A stretch of 28,845 bases of DNA from CAUZJO01 sp963580245 (GTDB taxonomy: Bacteria; Sumerlaeota; Sumerlaeia; MVZB01). Each line of letters starts with the position of its first letter. Position 1 is the stretch's first letter. The stretch is taken from the NCBI GenBank assembly GCA_963580245.1, contig CAUZJO010000057.1:1-28845 (forward strand). Direction: 5' to 3'. The notes beneath the pieces are model-generated. The model had not been told where the DNA came from, did not search any database, and saw only the letters and a program-made list of their open reading frames with translations. Below are positions 7,103 through 15,796 of this stretch, one piece after another. A program made the translations under genes and the position numbers.

Positions 7103-8176
7103 TTGTCTTCTTCTCGCGCCGGACAGCCCGCGACCTCGACCCGATCGATCGACCCGATCGGCGCCGGTTCTCATGGGATTGAGGAGCCCGCGCCGGCCGA
7201 GAAGGCCATCCAACTCTCCATTGTCGTCCCCATGTACAATGAGCAGGAGACCATCCAGAGAACGGTGGAGCGGATCGGCGAGACGATGGAGGCCTTCAAG
7301 GAAGGCTCCTGGGAGCTGATTCTGGTCAACGACGGGAGCGTGGACGACACCTGGGAGATCGCCAAGCGGTTGGCGCTCCGCCCCGAACACCCCAGCCTGC
7401 GCGTGACCGGATACGCAAAGAATCGGGGACGCGGCTATGCCCTGCGCGCCGGATTCGCCCTGGCGCGCGGCGAGTGGATCGTCGCGACCGACGCCGACCT
7501 GAGCTACGAACCCGCTTATATTCTCCAGATGACCGATATCCTGCGCGACGAGCAGGACGTGGACATGGTCCTGGCCTCGGCCTACATGCCCGGCGGCGAG
7601 GTTCAGAACGCCCCGTTCGAACGCTACCTGAGCAGCCGGCTGGGCAATATCCTCCTCAGTTGGTTCATGTCGGGGGGTGATCGGAAGGTCCATACCATCA
7701 CTTGCGTGTTTCGGGCCTACCGGCGCAAGGTGCTCGATGACCTGGAACTGGAATCCGAGGACAAGGACATCCACCTGGAGATCCTGTCCAAGGCGATGAT
7801 GCTCGGCTACCAGTTCAAGGAGATCCCGGCCACGCTACGCTGGCGGCAACACGGCGCCTCGAAGTTCCGCTTCGGCACCACCGCCATCTCGCACTTGATA
7901 TTCGCGCTGTTTGAACGGCCGATCATCGTCTTCGGCCTGTTGGGCATGCTGCTGCTGGGGTGCAGCTTCGCCGGGATGGTCTATCTGCTTTTTATTCATT
8001 TTCATCCGGCCCTCGAGATCACGCCAGGCCGGCCGATTCTGACCCTGATCGTCCTAGCCTTTCTGGGCGGGATACAGCTGCTCTCGTTCGGCATCATCGG
8101 CACCCAGTTCGTCAACCTACGCAAGGAGATTATCCGCATCCAGCGCCGACTGAAGGAAATGGGCCCGCGGCGTTAG
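7103..8176 (+). CDS. Family 2 glycosyltransferase, DPM1-like, with C-terminal membrane anchor
   Basis: 357 aa from TTG 7103. An in-frame stop at 7088-7090 and the absence of an ATG before the catalytic domain make this the only reasonable start. The catalytic domain starts near residue 37 with LSIVVPMYNEQETI, then ILVNDGSVDDT, a nucleotide-binding NRGRGYALRAGF segment and the metal-binding DAD at 130-132 (ATDADLSYEP). Two transmembrane helices follow (about 270-296 and 308-330), then a short basic tail. The architecture matches dolichol/polyprenyl-phosphate mannose synthase-like GT2 enzymes, which load a sugar onto a carrier lipid at the cytoplasmic face. It may supply lipid-linked donors for the GT-C proteins on the minus strand; that link is inference. 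Confidence 0.8.
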   Translation: MSSSRAGQPATSTRSIDPIGAGSHGIEEPAPAEKAIQLSIVVPMYNEQETIQRTVERIGETMEAFKEGSWELILVNDGSVDDTWEIAKRLALRPEHPSLRVTGYAKNRGRGYALRAGFALARGEWIVATDADLSYEPAYILQMTDILRDEQDVDMVLASAYMPGGEVQNAPFERYLSSRLGNILLSWFMSGGDRKVHTITCVFRAYRRKVLDDLELESEDKDIHLEILSKAMMLGYQFKEIPATLRWRQHGASKFRFGTTAISHLIFALFERPIIVFGLLGMLLLGCSFAGMVYLLFIHFHPALEITPGRPILTLIVLAFLGGIQLLSFGIIGTQFVNLRKEIIRIQRRLKEMGPRR

Positions 8177-8249
8177 TTGAACCCGTCCCAGCGCTATTTC
8201 CGATTGAATGGGTCCTCGCGGATGGGCCTTATGGGGCCGGAGGTGATGG

Positions 8250-9446
8250 ATGTCCAGGCCCCGCTTGGTTCTAGTCACGTTGGAGAACTTTAGCGAGACG
8301 ACCGGCCAGTCGGTGCGGCTCGGCTGCCTGCTGCCTTGGCTGGCTCGCTGGTTTGACGTGACCCTGGTGGGCCGCCCGCAGGTCCTGCCCGGGCCCGTGG
8401 GGGACGCGGTCGGGCAATTCATCGAACTCCCGCTCCCCGGCGAGCCGCGCCCCCTGGCTTGCTTCTTTCATCCGTTCGGGCCTTTCCGCCTCATGCGTCT
8501 CAGGGCGGCCCTCGGCCGGCTCCCGGCCCGCCACGCGATTCTTTACGCCGATTCCATCCTCCTGGGCGACATGTGCCGGGCCACCGGCGCCCGCGGGAGG
8601 GTCGTCGAGCTGAATGGGATCATCAGCGAGGAGTTTCGCGGCAAGGGCCTGCGCGCGAGCGGATGGCTTTACCATGTCCTGAGACGCTGGGAACGAGCGG
8701 CCCTCGGCCGGGCCGACCGGCTGATCGTCGTCAGTCGGTCCATTGCCCGCTTCTTGGCCGAGTCGTTCGGATTGGGAGAGCGGGTTTCGGTGGGCGATCG
8801 GCTCACAATTTTGGGCAACGGGGTCGATCCGGCCCTTTTTCACCCGCAAGTGGACGGGACGGCCATCCGCCGCGCCCGGGATTGGGGCAGCTGCCCGGTG
8901 GGTGTTTTCGTCGGCACGTTCCGTCCCTACCACGGCGTCGAGAACCTGATCGCCATGCTGCCCCTCGTTCTCGAGCGCAGGCCTGATTTCCGACTGGTCC
9001 TGGTCGGCGCGGGGCCACGACGACCGGCCTGTGAAGACCTGGTCCGCAGGCTGGGTTTGGGGCGGTCGGTCGAGTTCGCCGGTCCCGTCGCTCACGAGGA
9101 GACCCCCCGCTGGATCGCCGCCGCCGACCTGGCACTCTACTATCCCGACTTCCGTGCCGGTGCGGGCGGTTTCTTGTTCGATCCGATCAAGTATTATGAG
9201 TACATGGCCGTCGGCAAACCGGTGGTGACGATCCGCGAACCAAACTTGGCCCAGGCGGTTTCCGAAGCCGCGATCCTCACCGAAGCCGGCCACCAGGCCT
9301 ATGCCCAAGCCGTGCTCGAACTGCTGGATGACCCCCCGCGGATGGCCGACGTGGGCCGCATCGGCGCCGAGTACGTCCTGCGCAACCATACCTGGGAATC
9401 CGTTGCGCGCGAGATCGCGAATTTTTGCGGCGTCGAGCCCGATTAG
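8250..9446 (+). CDS. Family 4 glycosyltransferase (GT-B fold)
   Basis: 398 aa from ATG 8250, with a GGAGGTG ribosome site directly upstream (8239-8245). The N-terminal domain has the GT4-type TGQSVRLGCLLPWLARWFDVTLV opening (residues 18-40). The C-terminal Glycos_transf_1 domain shows RLTILGNGVDPALF, FVGTFRPYHGVENLI, LVLVGAGP, and a donor-binding KYYEYMAVGKPVV motif (residues 314-326, conserved Glu317). It would add a sugar from a nucleotide donor during assembly of the surface polysaccharide. It is the last gene of the plus-strand cluster. Confidence 0.82.
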   Translation: MSRPRLVLVTLENFSETTGQSVRLGCLLPWLARWFDVTLVGRPQVLPGPVGDAVGQFIELPLPGEPRPLACFFHPFGPFRLMRLRAALGRLPARHAILYADSILLGDMCRATGARGRVVELNGIISEEFRGKGLRASGWLYHVLRRWERAALGRADRLIVVSRSIARFLAESFGLGERVSVGDRLTILGNGVDPALFHPQVDGTAIRRARDWGSCPVGVFVGTFRPYHGVENLIAMLPLVLERRPDFRLVLVGAGPRRPACEDLVRRLGLGRSVEFAGPVAHEETPRWIAAADLALYYPDFRAGAGGFLFDPIKYYEYMAVGKPVVTIREPNLAQAVSEAAILTEAGHQAYAQAVLELLDDPPRMADVGRIGAEYVLRNHTWESVAREIANFCGVEPD

Positions 9447-9754
9447 TGGTCCATGAAATACATCTTCGCCAGACAGACGTAGAGAAAGATACGCTGGGCG
9501 GCCGGAGGAATGGTCAGGTTGGTCCTGAGCACCTGGATTGGCCCGCGCGCCAACCGAACGGTCGGCGGATAGAAATTCTCGCGAGCCGAGTAACGCCAGC
9601 GCCACTCGCCTGGGCCAGTGACCAGCCCGTAGCGGCTGATCCCGACCGAAGTGAGAATCGAGACAGCCAGCGGACTCACGAGGTGATTTGGGGTCTTCTC
9701 GATTGATCTGTACCGGATTAACGTTGCATACTCAAATCCGGTGAGTAGAATCAA
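9443..9754 (-). CDS. Unrecognised ORF, possibly the 3' remnant of a gene
   Basis: 103 aa from a TTG at 9754, overlapping the end of the GT4 gene tail-to-tail by 4 nt. The last two-thirds (SRYGLVTGPGEWRWRYSARE and onward to KMYFMDH) has GC-rich third codon positions and a protein-like composition, unlike the flanking AT-richer DNA. The first third looks less coding. I do not recognise the family. It may be the C-terminal remnant of a larger gene cut off upstream. From 9755 to 9988 I see no gene. Confidence 0.35.
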   Translation of the reverse strand: MILLTGFEYATLIRYRSIEKTPNHLVSPLAVSILTSVGISRYGLVTGPGEWRWRYSARENFYPPTVRLARGPIQVLRTNLTIPPAAQRIFLYVCLAKMYFMDH

Positions 9755-9988
9755 AAATTGAATTCCCGGTCCGGCGGATCAGCCCCATAAGGGGGAGAAG
9801 CGTGGTTTATTGAAGACCGAGAGCCGCCTCCGGCATGGGTATTGGCGCACGCAGCTTCGATCCCAACTTTCTGTATGTGGGCTTACTAATTCTACCGTAT
9901 CGCTGATTAGAGCGATCCGTCCTAAACATGTGTTAGCTGCGAGGAATTACCATCGAATGATTCACGATTGGGATGCAGGATAAGAGTC

Positions 9989-10732
9989 ATGATCGGCGGG
10001 AGGCACTATCCAAACGCACCCATCACTGAGGCGGTCATCGATCTACGGGTCAAACAACGCGCAGAGTTGAAACTTGAAGAGGTGGAAGCGGTACGCTCCG
10101 AACACAAAGAGGATTATCCCAAATCAGAGGAAGTATATGAAGCTCGTGGAATCATGCAAGTTGGGGTAGGCGCCGCATCAGCTTCCGCGTGACAGCGCCA
10201 GATCGGTTTCAAATTCACGAGCGCGCACGGTAAGTATATATGGCAATCGCGTGTAAATGGTTTTACTCTCGGCCGTCTCACGCCGTACGAGAGTTGGGAG
10301 CCATTTCGACATGAGGCGCGCCGGCTGTGGGACCTGTATCGCCGGGGTGTTCAACCGGTGGGCGTGGAGCGAATGGCCGTTAGATATATCAACCGGATTG
10401 ATATGCCGACGGCTGACAAGATCGAACTTAAAGACTACTTTCGGACGTCGCCTGAATTATCCCCCGACCTTCCTCAGCGTCTCGAAGGATTCGTGATGCA
10501 GCTAAGAATTCGGAAAGAGGAGCTGAAGGCCCAGGTGTTGATCAACCAAACAGTCATTCCGCCGGCTCGCGAAGGCGTCGTTTCCGTCGCTCTCGATATA
10601 GACTTATTTCGAATCGAAGACGTCCCAAATTCCGAGCGGGAAATCTGGGAATGTTTTGAACATCTACATGACAGCAAAAATCAGATCTTCGAAGCGTGTA
10701 TTACCGACAAAACGAGGGAGCTAATCGGATAA
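9989..10732 (+). pseudogene. TIGR04255-family protein gene with in-frame TGA
   Basis: One continuous frame from ATG 9989 to TAA 10730-10732 is interrupted by a single TGA at 10190-10192. The first part begins GGRHYPNAPITEAVIDLRV, the signature opening of TIGR04255 proteins. The frame resumes after the stop as QRQIGFKFTSAHGKYIWQS, then GFTLGRLTPYESWEPF, RLWDLYRRG and RMAVRYINRIDMP, which continue the same family in order. Read through, it would be about 247 aa, a normal length. The function of TIGR04255 proteins is unknown; they are scattered in variable genome regions. The stop could be a true nonsense mutation or a sequencing error. The next gene starts by a 1-nt overlap (TAATG), so the cassette was built as an operon. 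The DNA is more AT-rich than the flanks. Confidence 0.75.
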
Positions 10733-11031
10733 TGTCACCCTTTATTGTTCCAACGACAAATGTTCCACCGCCGGTCGCCGAAATCCGTCCCTTCCAAGAG
10801 TCGAAGGAATTACCGGCTGCTTCCGGTGAAGAGGGCATCAAGCTCGATGCCCAGCTTGACGTGGCATTGCGTCACTTGTTTGATCGATTGGATAGCGGGG
10901 CCATTCCAGATGACGTGGAAGACGCGGATTATCGCCTTGTTCCATTGAAGAGGATTGGGACAGTGCGAGTGCGGTACAAGCGAGTAAGGCCGCTATTGCC
11001 TCCACGAATCGAACCAGAAGATGACCAATGA
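10732..11031 (+). CDS. Small protein of unknown function in the TIGR04255 cassette
   Basis: 99 aa from ATG 10732, which overlaps the stop of the preceding gene by 1 nt; a longer in-frame start at 10696 would run through that gene. It is soluble, acidic in the middle (LDSGAIPDDVEDADYR) and ends basic then acidic (VRYKRVRPLLPPRIEPEDDQ). The N-terminal 40 residues are Pro-rich and probably disordered. I do not recognise a family. It is linked on both sides by overlaps (1 nt upstream, 4 nt downstream), indicating stoichiometric co-expression with its neighbours. Confidence 0.65.
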   Translation: MSPFIVPTTNVPPPVAEIRPFQESKELPAASGEEGIKLDAQLDVALRHLFDRLDSGAIPDDVEDADYRLVPLKRIGTVRVRYKRVRPLLPPRIEPEDDQ

Positions 11032-11555
11032 GCGATGCGTGGTGGATATCGGTGAACGGACCCTATTTGGCGCAGGGTGATTTGCTGCCTGATTGCCGAA
11101 TGCCCGTCTTTGATGAAGAGCTTGTACCCAATGAGGAGGGAGAGCCGTATGAACATGAACTCGTTCAAGCTCGGCTGATCGTCGTTACCCAAAGCTGCGA
11201 TTTAGAGAATAAAAAGGCCGAATTCGTTGCGCTCTGTCGGGTTCATACGCTGCCGGAGTTCGAGGAATTTAATCCAGAATACGACAGCAAAAGTCAGTGG
11301 GAGAATGTTCGTAAAAGGCGTAAAGTGGGATTGTACCTTCTTGCGTCGCCTCATTCTCCTGGGGATAATCGTGCGGCCCTGGTCATTACATTCAATCAGA
11401 TTCTCAGTCTTCCTTTCGTTTACGTGACAAGACATGCCAGTTCACTCGAAAACCGATGGCGTCTACAGTCACCGTTTCTTGAACATTTCTCCCAGGCGTT
11501 TGCCCGCTTTTTCATGCGGGTCGGTTTGCCCTCGTCGATTCCCCCTTTCAAATGA
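11028..11555 (+). CDS. Hypothetical protein with TQSCDLE motif, third gene of the TIGR04255 cassette
   Basis: 175 aa from ATG 11028, overlapping the previous stop by 4 nt (ATGA). It opens with a WWxSVNGPYLAQGDLLPDCRMP segment, has a conserved-looking core LIVVTQSCDLENKKAEFVAL (about residues 50-69), and ends RLQSPFLEHFSQAFARFFMRVGLPSSIPPF. The TQSCDLE/HSCD-type core recurs in uncharacterised bacterial proteins of similar size, but I know of no assigned function. It is soluble with no signal peptide. The operon linkage suggests it works with the TIGR04255 protein, perhaps in an accessory or defence-like module; that is inference. The gap 11556-11783 holds nothing I can support. Confidence 0.7.
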   Translation: MSDAWWISVNGPYLAQGDLLPDCRMPVFDEELVPNEEGEPYEHELVQARLIVVTQSCDLENKKAEFVALCRVHTLPEFEEFNPEYDSKSQWENVRKRRKVGLYLLASPHSPGDNRAALVITFNQILSLPFVYVTRHASSLENRWRLQSPFLEHFSQAFARFFMRVGLPSSIPPFK

Positions 11556-11783
11556 AACCACGCAACCACGTTGATCCTCCATCTATCTATAATCCAAAAC
11601 TATGATCACCCTCGAAATGCACCAAATGCTCAACGCGACAATGGGTGGTCACGATCCGAGATCGAGGTCCCATCCTCCACCTCCCCATGGCGATTATATC
11701 GCCCAGTAACTCACGTTGCCACGGCTCCATGGATAGTTGGCTAAAATCGGGTTAGGCTCGAGGTTAAGGAGTGTAAGAAGGAG

Positions 11784-12389
11784 ATGAAATACCTGCCGCC
11801 GGCTTTGGAGACGTTGATGGGGGAGTTGGCTCGGTTGCCTGGGATCGGGCGGCGGGGGGCCGAGCGGATGGCGTTGCATCTGCTCGAGGCGCCCGCCGAC
11901 CAGGCCTCGGCGCTGGCCGCGTCGATCGAGACGCTGCGCCGCGAGGTCCGCGCCTGCGGGTCGTGCGGCAACTGGACCGAGGGGGAGACTTGCCCGATCT
12001 GCTCGGACATCGGGCGCGCCAATGGGCAACTCTGCGTCGTCGAGCGGCCTTCGGACCTGTGGGCCTTCGAGCAATCGGGCGCTTACGGGGGTCGATACCA
12101 CGTGCTGGGGGGGACGCTCTCGCCGCTGGCCGGCGTGACGGCCGAGGACCTGCGCATCGCCCAGCTCGAACGGCGCATCGGCGAGGAGGCGATCAGCGAA
12201 GTGATCCTGGCCACCAACGCCAGCGTCGATGGCGACGCCACGGCCCACTACCTCGCGGCCCGACTGGCGCCTCTCGGCGTCCAGACCACCCGCATCGCAC
12301 AGGGCGTCCCGCTGGGTGGCCACCTCGACTACGCCGATCCGGGGACGCTACGGCTGGCACTGGAGGGCCGCCGGCCGCTCCAAGGGTGA
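11784..12389 (+). CDS. recR: Recombination mediator protein RecR
   Basis: 201 aa, normal length, from ATG 11784 with AAGGAG just upstream. It has an N-terminal helix-hairpin-helix (LARLPGIGRRGAERMALHLL, residues 15-34), a four-cysteine zinc finger (Cys58, Cys61, Cys70, Cys73) and a Toprim domain from about residue 82 (CVVERPSDLWAFE; GRYHVLGGTLSPLAGV; ILATNASVDGDATAHYLA). It ends with the usual TRIAQGVPLGGHLDYADPGTL segment. RecR acts with RecO and/or RecF to load RecA on SSB-coated single-stranded DNA gaps. The common neighbours dnaX and ybaB are absent; instead AT-richer accessory DNA lies on both sides. Confidence 0.95.
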   Translation: MKYLPPALETLMGELARLPGIGRRGAERMALHLLEAPADQASALAASIETLRREVRACGSCGNWTEGETCPICSDIGRANGQLCVVERPSDLWAFEQSGAYGGRYHVLGGTLSPLAGVTAEDLRIAQLERRIGEEAISEVILATNASVDGDATAHYLAARLAPLGVQTTRIAQGVPLGGHLDYADPGTLRLALEGRRPLQG

Positions 12390-12505
12390 CAGTTGTTCAT
12401 AAGGAGAGCTGAGAGTGGAAGCACGGTGAACCAGTACAGCGGGGCTTACTTCGGACCAACCATCGGATGAAGTTCTGATCCCATTCGTATTCGAGGAGAT
12501 AAGAG

Positions 12506-13382
12506 ATGAAGAAACCCAAAGGGCCAGAATTCTCGAGATTCATCATGCCCCTTCTTGAAGCCTTGGGACGTTTGGGCGGTTCAGGGAGATCAGCCGAAGT
12601 TATAGACCTGGTACTGGACCAACTGGGAATTCATGAAAAGGACCAAGCAAGAACCCTGAGAAATGGGCAATCGAGAGTGAGACATCAAGTAGGTTAGGCT
12701 CGCTTTTATCTTGTGAAGGCTGGCCTGGCTCAGTCATCTCAAAGAGGAGTTTGGTCGTTGACTGATGAAGGACGTACGGCTGATCTCTCCGATGACGACA
12801 TGATTCGGCTTGTTAAGGATGTCCAGTCACAAATCCCCAAAAGAAGAGCCATTGGCAGAGTCAAAAAAACTACAGATAGTGACGTGTCAAATTCGGATCA
12901 AGCTTTTACAGATGAGACGTATAGAGACAACTTCCTCGAAAAGTTAAAGTCTATATCGCCGGGAGGATTCGAGCGGATTTGTCAGAGGCTTCTACGTGAA
13001 TCGGGGTTCGAGCAGGTAACTGTAACGGGGAAGAGTGGCGATGGAGGCATCGATGGGCACGGAATCCTCGAAATAAATGCATTCGTCAGCTTCAAAGTGC
13101 TTTTCCAGCGCAAACGCTATGAAAAATCGGCTACGGCCTCCCATGTTCGTGACTTCAGAGGAGCAATGGCGGGGGAGGGCGGATAAAGGCATAATCATGA
13201 CAACAGGAAGTTTTACGACCGACGCAAAAAGAGAAGCAAGAAGAGATGGCGTTCATCCAATTGAACTTGTAGATTCATAAAAACTGGTTGATATGTTTTA
13301 GAAATTGAAACTGGGTCTGTTGCCTAAGAAGGCTTATGAAATCGATGAGGATTTCTTTCGGGATTATCAGTGGCGGCCATGA
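12506..13382 (+). pseudogene. Mrr-type restriction endonuclease, degraded
   Basis: ATG 12506 follows GAGGAGAT. The N-terminal Mrr_N winged-helix part is clear (FIMPLLEALGRLGGSGRSAE, then SRVRHQVG, a stop, ARFYLVKAGL). The stop at 12695-12697 is TAG where a Trp (TGG) is expected. The catalytic domain follows in the same frame: GGFERICQRLLRESGF, GKSGDGGIDGHG and a Q-x-K site (FQRKRY). At about 13170 one extra G in a G run shifts the frame; GIIMTTGSFTTDAKREARRD continues in the +1 frame. Two more stops (TAA 13277-13279, TAG near 13300) replace likely Glu codons before KLGLLPKKAYEIDEDFF and the final stop at 13382. Intact Mrr proteins, about 300 aa, cut modified DNA. Four lesions make a non-functional gene likely. 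DNA is AT-rich relative to recR. Confidence 0.85.
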
Positions 13383-13487
13383 TTCTAAGGTTCTGGCGAA
13401 GGAATCTAGAAATGAAGCTGGGTCTTCTTGCGCGCCCGTGCGGACGAATTAGGTGGCTACAAACCGGTTCGACCATCCAACAGTTTT

Positions 13488-15713
13488 TCATTCGGCCACC
13501 GTCAGCGGCTCGTCGCTCTGATCATGGAACCGATCGTCCCAATCGCTGACGACCCGTAGCGAATACTCGCCGCCGGCCTCAAGGGTGGGGAGCCGTACGG
13601 GGTCGGTCTGGGGCCCTGGATCATCTTTGGCCCTCGTTCCCTCGCCCAGATCGGCCACCTTGCGATCCGAACGCCACAGTTCGAAGCGCACACGGGTCCA
13701 GTTCTCGAGGCCGGTCTGCCAGCGGACCTCGAGCGGGGCGCCCGAGCGCAATGCCGGGCCGCCGTTGGGTTCGATGAGCAATATCTCGGGGTAAGAGACG
13801 CGCAACTCCCCGAAGACCGCCGGCCCGGAGTCTCGCGGCGGTGTGATCAGGATACCGTCGACGCCCCGCGCCCAAAGCTCTTCGGGCAGTTCGAGCGGCT
13901 GGATCGGCATCGGAAGGATTGCGGAGGTGTTGGTCTTGGCACTGATCAGCTCCTCCTCGCCGCGCCGGATGCTGACGTCGTATGCGTATCTCCCGTCCAC
14001 GGTCAGCTCGATCTGGTTGATCCAAACCGGCTCCTTGAATTTGAGCAGCAGCCCCTTTTCCGGATCGATCAGGTGGTTGGCGGGGTTTTCGGGGATCAGG
14101 TTGTTTGCGATCGATTTGAGGTTGGGCTCGACCGCCAGCTCGTAAGTGTAAGGATCCGCGAAACGCGGTCTGTCGATAAGGTGGTCATACCGGCCCAGGT
14201 TGAACGCCGCGATCGTTTTGAACCGCTTGAGGGTGAAGAGCCTGCCGCGAGTCAGCAGCGAGAGTCTGTCGTGGTATTCGGCCAGGTCTTGGTCGGCCAG
14301 ATGGGTCACGCCGGTCTCCAAGGCCTGGACGTAGCCCTCGGGGACGTGGCGGGTCATGTGGCCGATGCGCCAATAAGGGTTCTGCTTGGCCGGCAGCCGC
14401 GCGAGCAACGGGTCAAGCAGGGCGTAGCGGTCGATGATGTGGTCATCGGGCCGGCGGTTGAAGCCGTACATGCCCACCCAGTCGCGGATGGAGACGGTTC
14501 GGGTCGGCACGACATCCGCCCGAGCTTTGCGCGGCCATGACGGACGCCGAAAGTCGGAGTTGCGGTTCATGCGCAGTAGACCGAGGACGCTGTAATAGAA
14601 CGCGCGCTCATCGGCGATTCCGTTGCGGTCGACGTAGGCGAAGCTCTCGCTGCTTTGAAACGGCTGTTCATTGAGCAGCGGACGGTTGGCGGTATTAAGA
14701 CCGATCATCACCGCGACCAGCGCCAGGCCGGCCGTCGCGGGTTTGGGGAGTTCGAGGCGCGATAGAAGCACGATGCTCGCGATGAGGGGCGTCGATAGGA
14801 AACGGCCGGTCATGAAGTCCCCGCCGATTTGCACCACGTACAACAGATAAAGCAGGACGCCGAAGGCGAGCGGGAAGAGCGACCAAGTTCGGGTGAACAG
14901 GGTGAGGAGAATCGAAATCGTGATGACGAACAAGGTGATGGGATCGAGACTGAGCGAATTCAATAAGTAATAGAAGCCCTGCTCGATCATGGCGAGGGCC
15001 GGCAGCCCCGTGAAGACCTTCGCGTAAGCCGTGTTGGGCAGCGGGAACCCGTAATATATCAACGAGAAGGCCTCCCAGATGATGAGCGGCATGAAACTGA
15101 ACAAGACCCGCATGAACGAAAACCCGCGGCGGTGCTCACAAAATACGATGAGCAAAGACGGCAGATAGAGAAAGACGATATCGATCCGGTTGAGCATCGC
15201 GAGCGAAGCGAGGAGGCACAGCCATTGGACGCGGCGCGCTCGTTCGATGCGTGAGAAGTAGACGGCGAAATAGACGACCACGAGCAGATGGCTCAACGGG
15301 TTCTCGAGCCCCGAGGTCGAGTAATCCACAAAAGCCTTCGACAAAGGGAGAATCCCCACGGCGAGGATGGCGCTGAGGGGGGCGCGCGCGATCCCGAACG
15401 CGAGGACCAGCGCCATGGCCGCCGACAGCAGCATCGAAAGCCCGATCGTCGTAAAATAGAATTCGCGAAAGATGAAGTAGTTGAACGTCAGAAGGACCAT
15501 CCACAGCGGGTGCGTATAGGACTGGACCCGTTCGGCTGCGTTGTAACTCAGCCCGTAACCATGAACGAAATTCGTGACGGTGCGAAATGTGATGTACGCG
15601 TCATCGCCGAGCCACGCATTGCGCGTGATGATAAACACATAGAAGAGAACGAAGATGAGGATGACGGCCGTCCATTGGGACCGCTCTTGATGGTTCGCTT
15701 CCGTGTTGTTCAT
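13488..15713 (-). CDS. GT-C-type membrane glycosyltransferase-like protein with C-terminal Ig-like domain (copy 1)
   Basis: 741 aa from ATG 15713; an ATG at 15770 would add 19 residues without a hydrophobic stretch. After transmembrane helix 1 (about 14-31) comes GDDAYITFR with Asp37-Asp38 and GYGLSYNAAERVQSYTHPLW. This resembles the first extracytoplasmic loop of GT-C arabinosyl/mannosyltransferases such as AftB. About nine or more hydrophobic helices follow up to about residue 360. A soluble region starts around ADERAFYYSVLGLLR and ends in an Ig-like module (LLIEPNGGPALRSGAPLEVRW ... YSLRVVSDWDDRFHDQSDEP) like the Kre9/Knh1-type family. Donor would be a polyprenyl-phosphate sugar; the acceptor is unknown. 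It is a close paralogue of the next gene upstream, 83 nt away, so the pair looks like an old duplication. Confidence 0.72.
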   Translation of the reverse strand: MNNTEANHQERSQWTAVILIFVLFYVFIITRNAWLGDDAYITFRTVTNFVHGYGLSYNAAERVQSYTHPLWMVLLTFNYFIFREFYFTTIGLSMLLSAAMALVLAFGIARAPLSAILAVGILPLSKAFVDYSTSGLENPLSHLLVVVYFAVYFSRIERARRVQWLCLLASLAMLNRIDIVFLYLPSLLIVFCEHRRGFSFMRVLFSFMPLIIWEAFSLIYYGFPLPNTAYAKVFTGLPALAMIEQGFYYLLNSLSLDPITLFVITISILLTLFTRTWSLFPLAFGVLLYLLYVVQIGGDFMTGRFLSTPLIASIVLLSRLELPKPATAGLALVAVMIGLNTANRPLLNEQPFQSSESFAYVDRNGIADERAFYYSVLGLLRMNRNSDFRRPSWPRKARADVVPTRTVSIRDWVGMYGFNRRPDDHIIDRYALLDPLLARLPAKQNPYWRIGHMTRHVPEGYVQALETGVTHLADQDLAEYHDRLSLLTRGRLFTLKRFKTIAAFNLGRYDHLIDRPRFADPYTYELAVEPNLKSIANNLIPENPANHLIDPEKGLLLKFKEPVWINQIELTVDGRYAYDVSIRRGEEELISAKTNTSAILPMPIQPLELPEELWARGVDGILITPPRDSGPAVFGELRVSYPEILLIEPNGGPALRSGAPLEVRWQTGLENWTRVRFELWRSDRKVADLGEGTRAKDDPGPQTDPVRLPTLEAGGEYSLRVVSDWDDRFHDQSDEPLTVAE

Positions 15714-15796
15714 GGCTGAGTTCGCCGGCGGCGCGAGATGCGATGGATGATGATGTGAACCGGCGCGCATATCTTATTCAGCCCCGCATGGGCGGT

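Noticed and set aside
8271..9605. A 444-codon open frame on the minus strand
   Set aside because: It is a shadow of the GT4 gene, with low-complexity composition and no recognisable motif.
10190..10192. TGA read as selenocysteine or a reassigned codon
   Set aside because: Many genes here, including the mrp operon, end with TGA, so it is a normal stop; no SECIS-like hairpin was recognised just after it.
13440..13487. A GGTTCGACCATCC segment resembling a tRNA T-arm
   Set aside because: No matching acceptor, D-arm or anticodon stem could be found upstream.
14073..14540. A 155-codon plus-strand open frame
   Set aside because: It is antisense to the GT-C copy 1 gene, with no ribosome site or recognisable motif.
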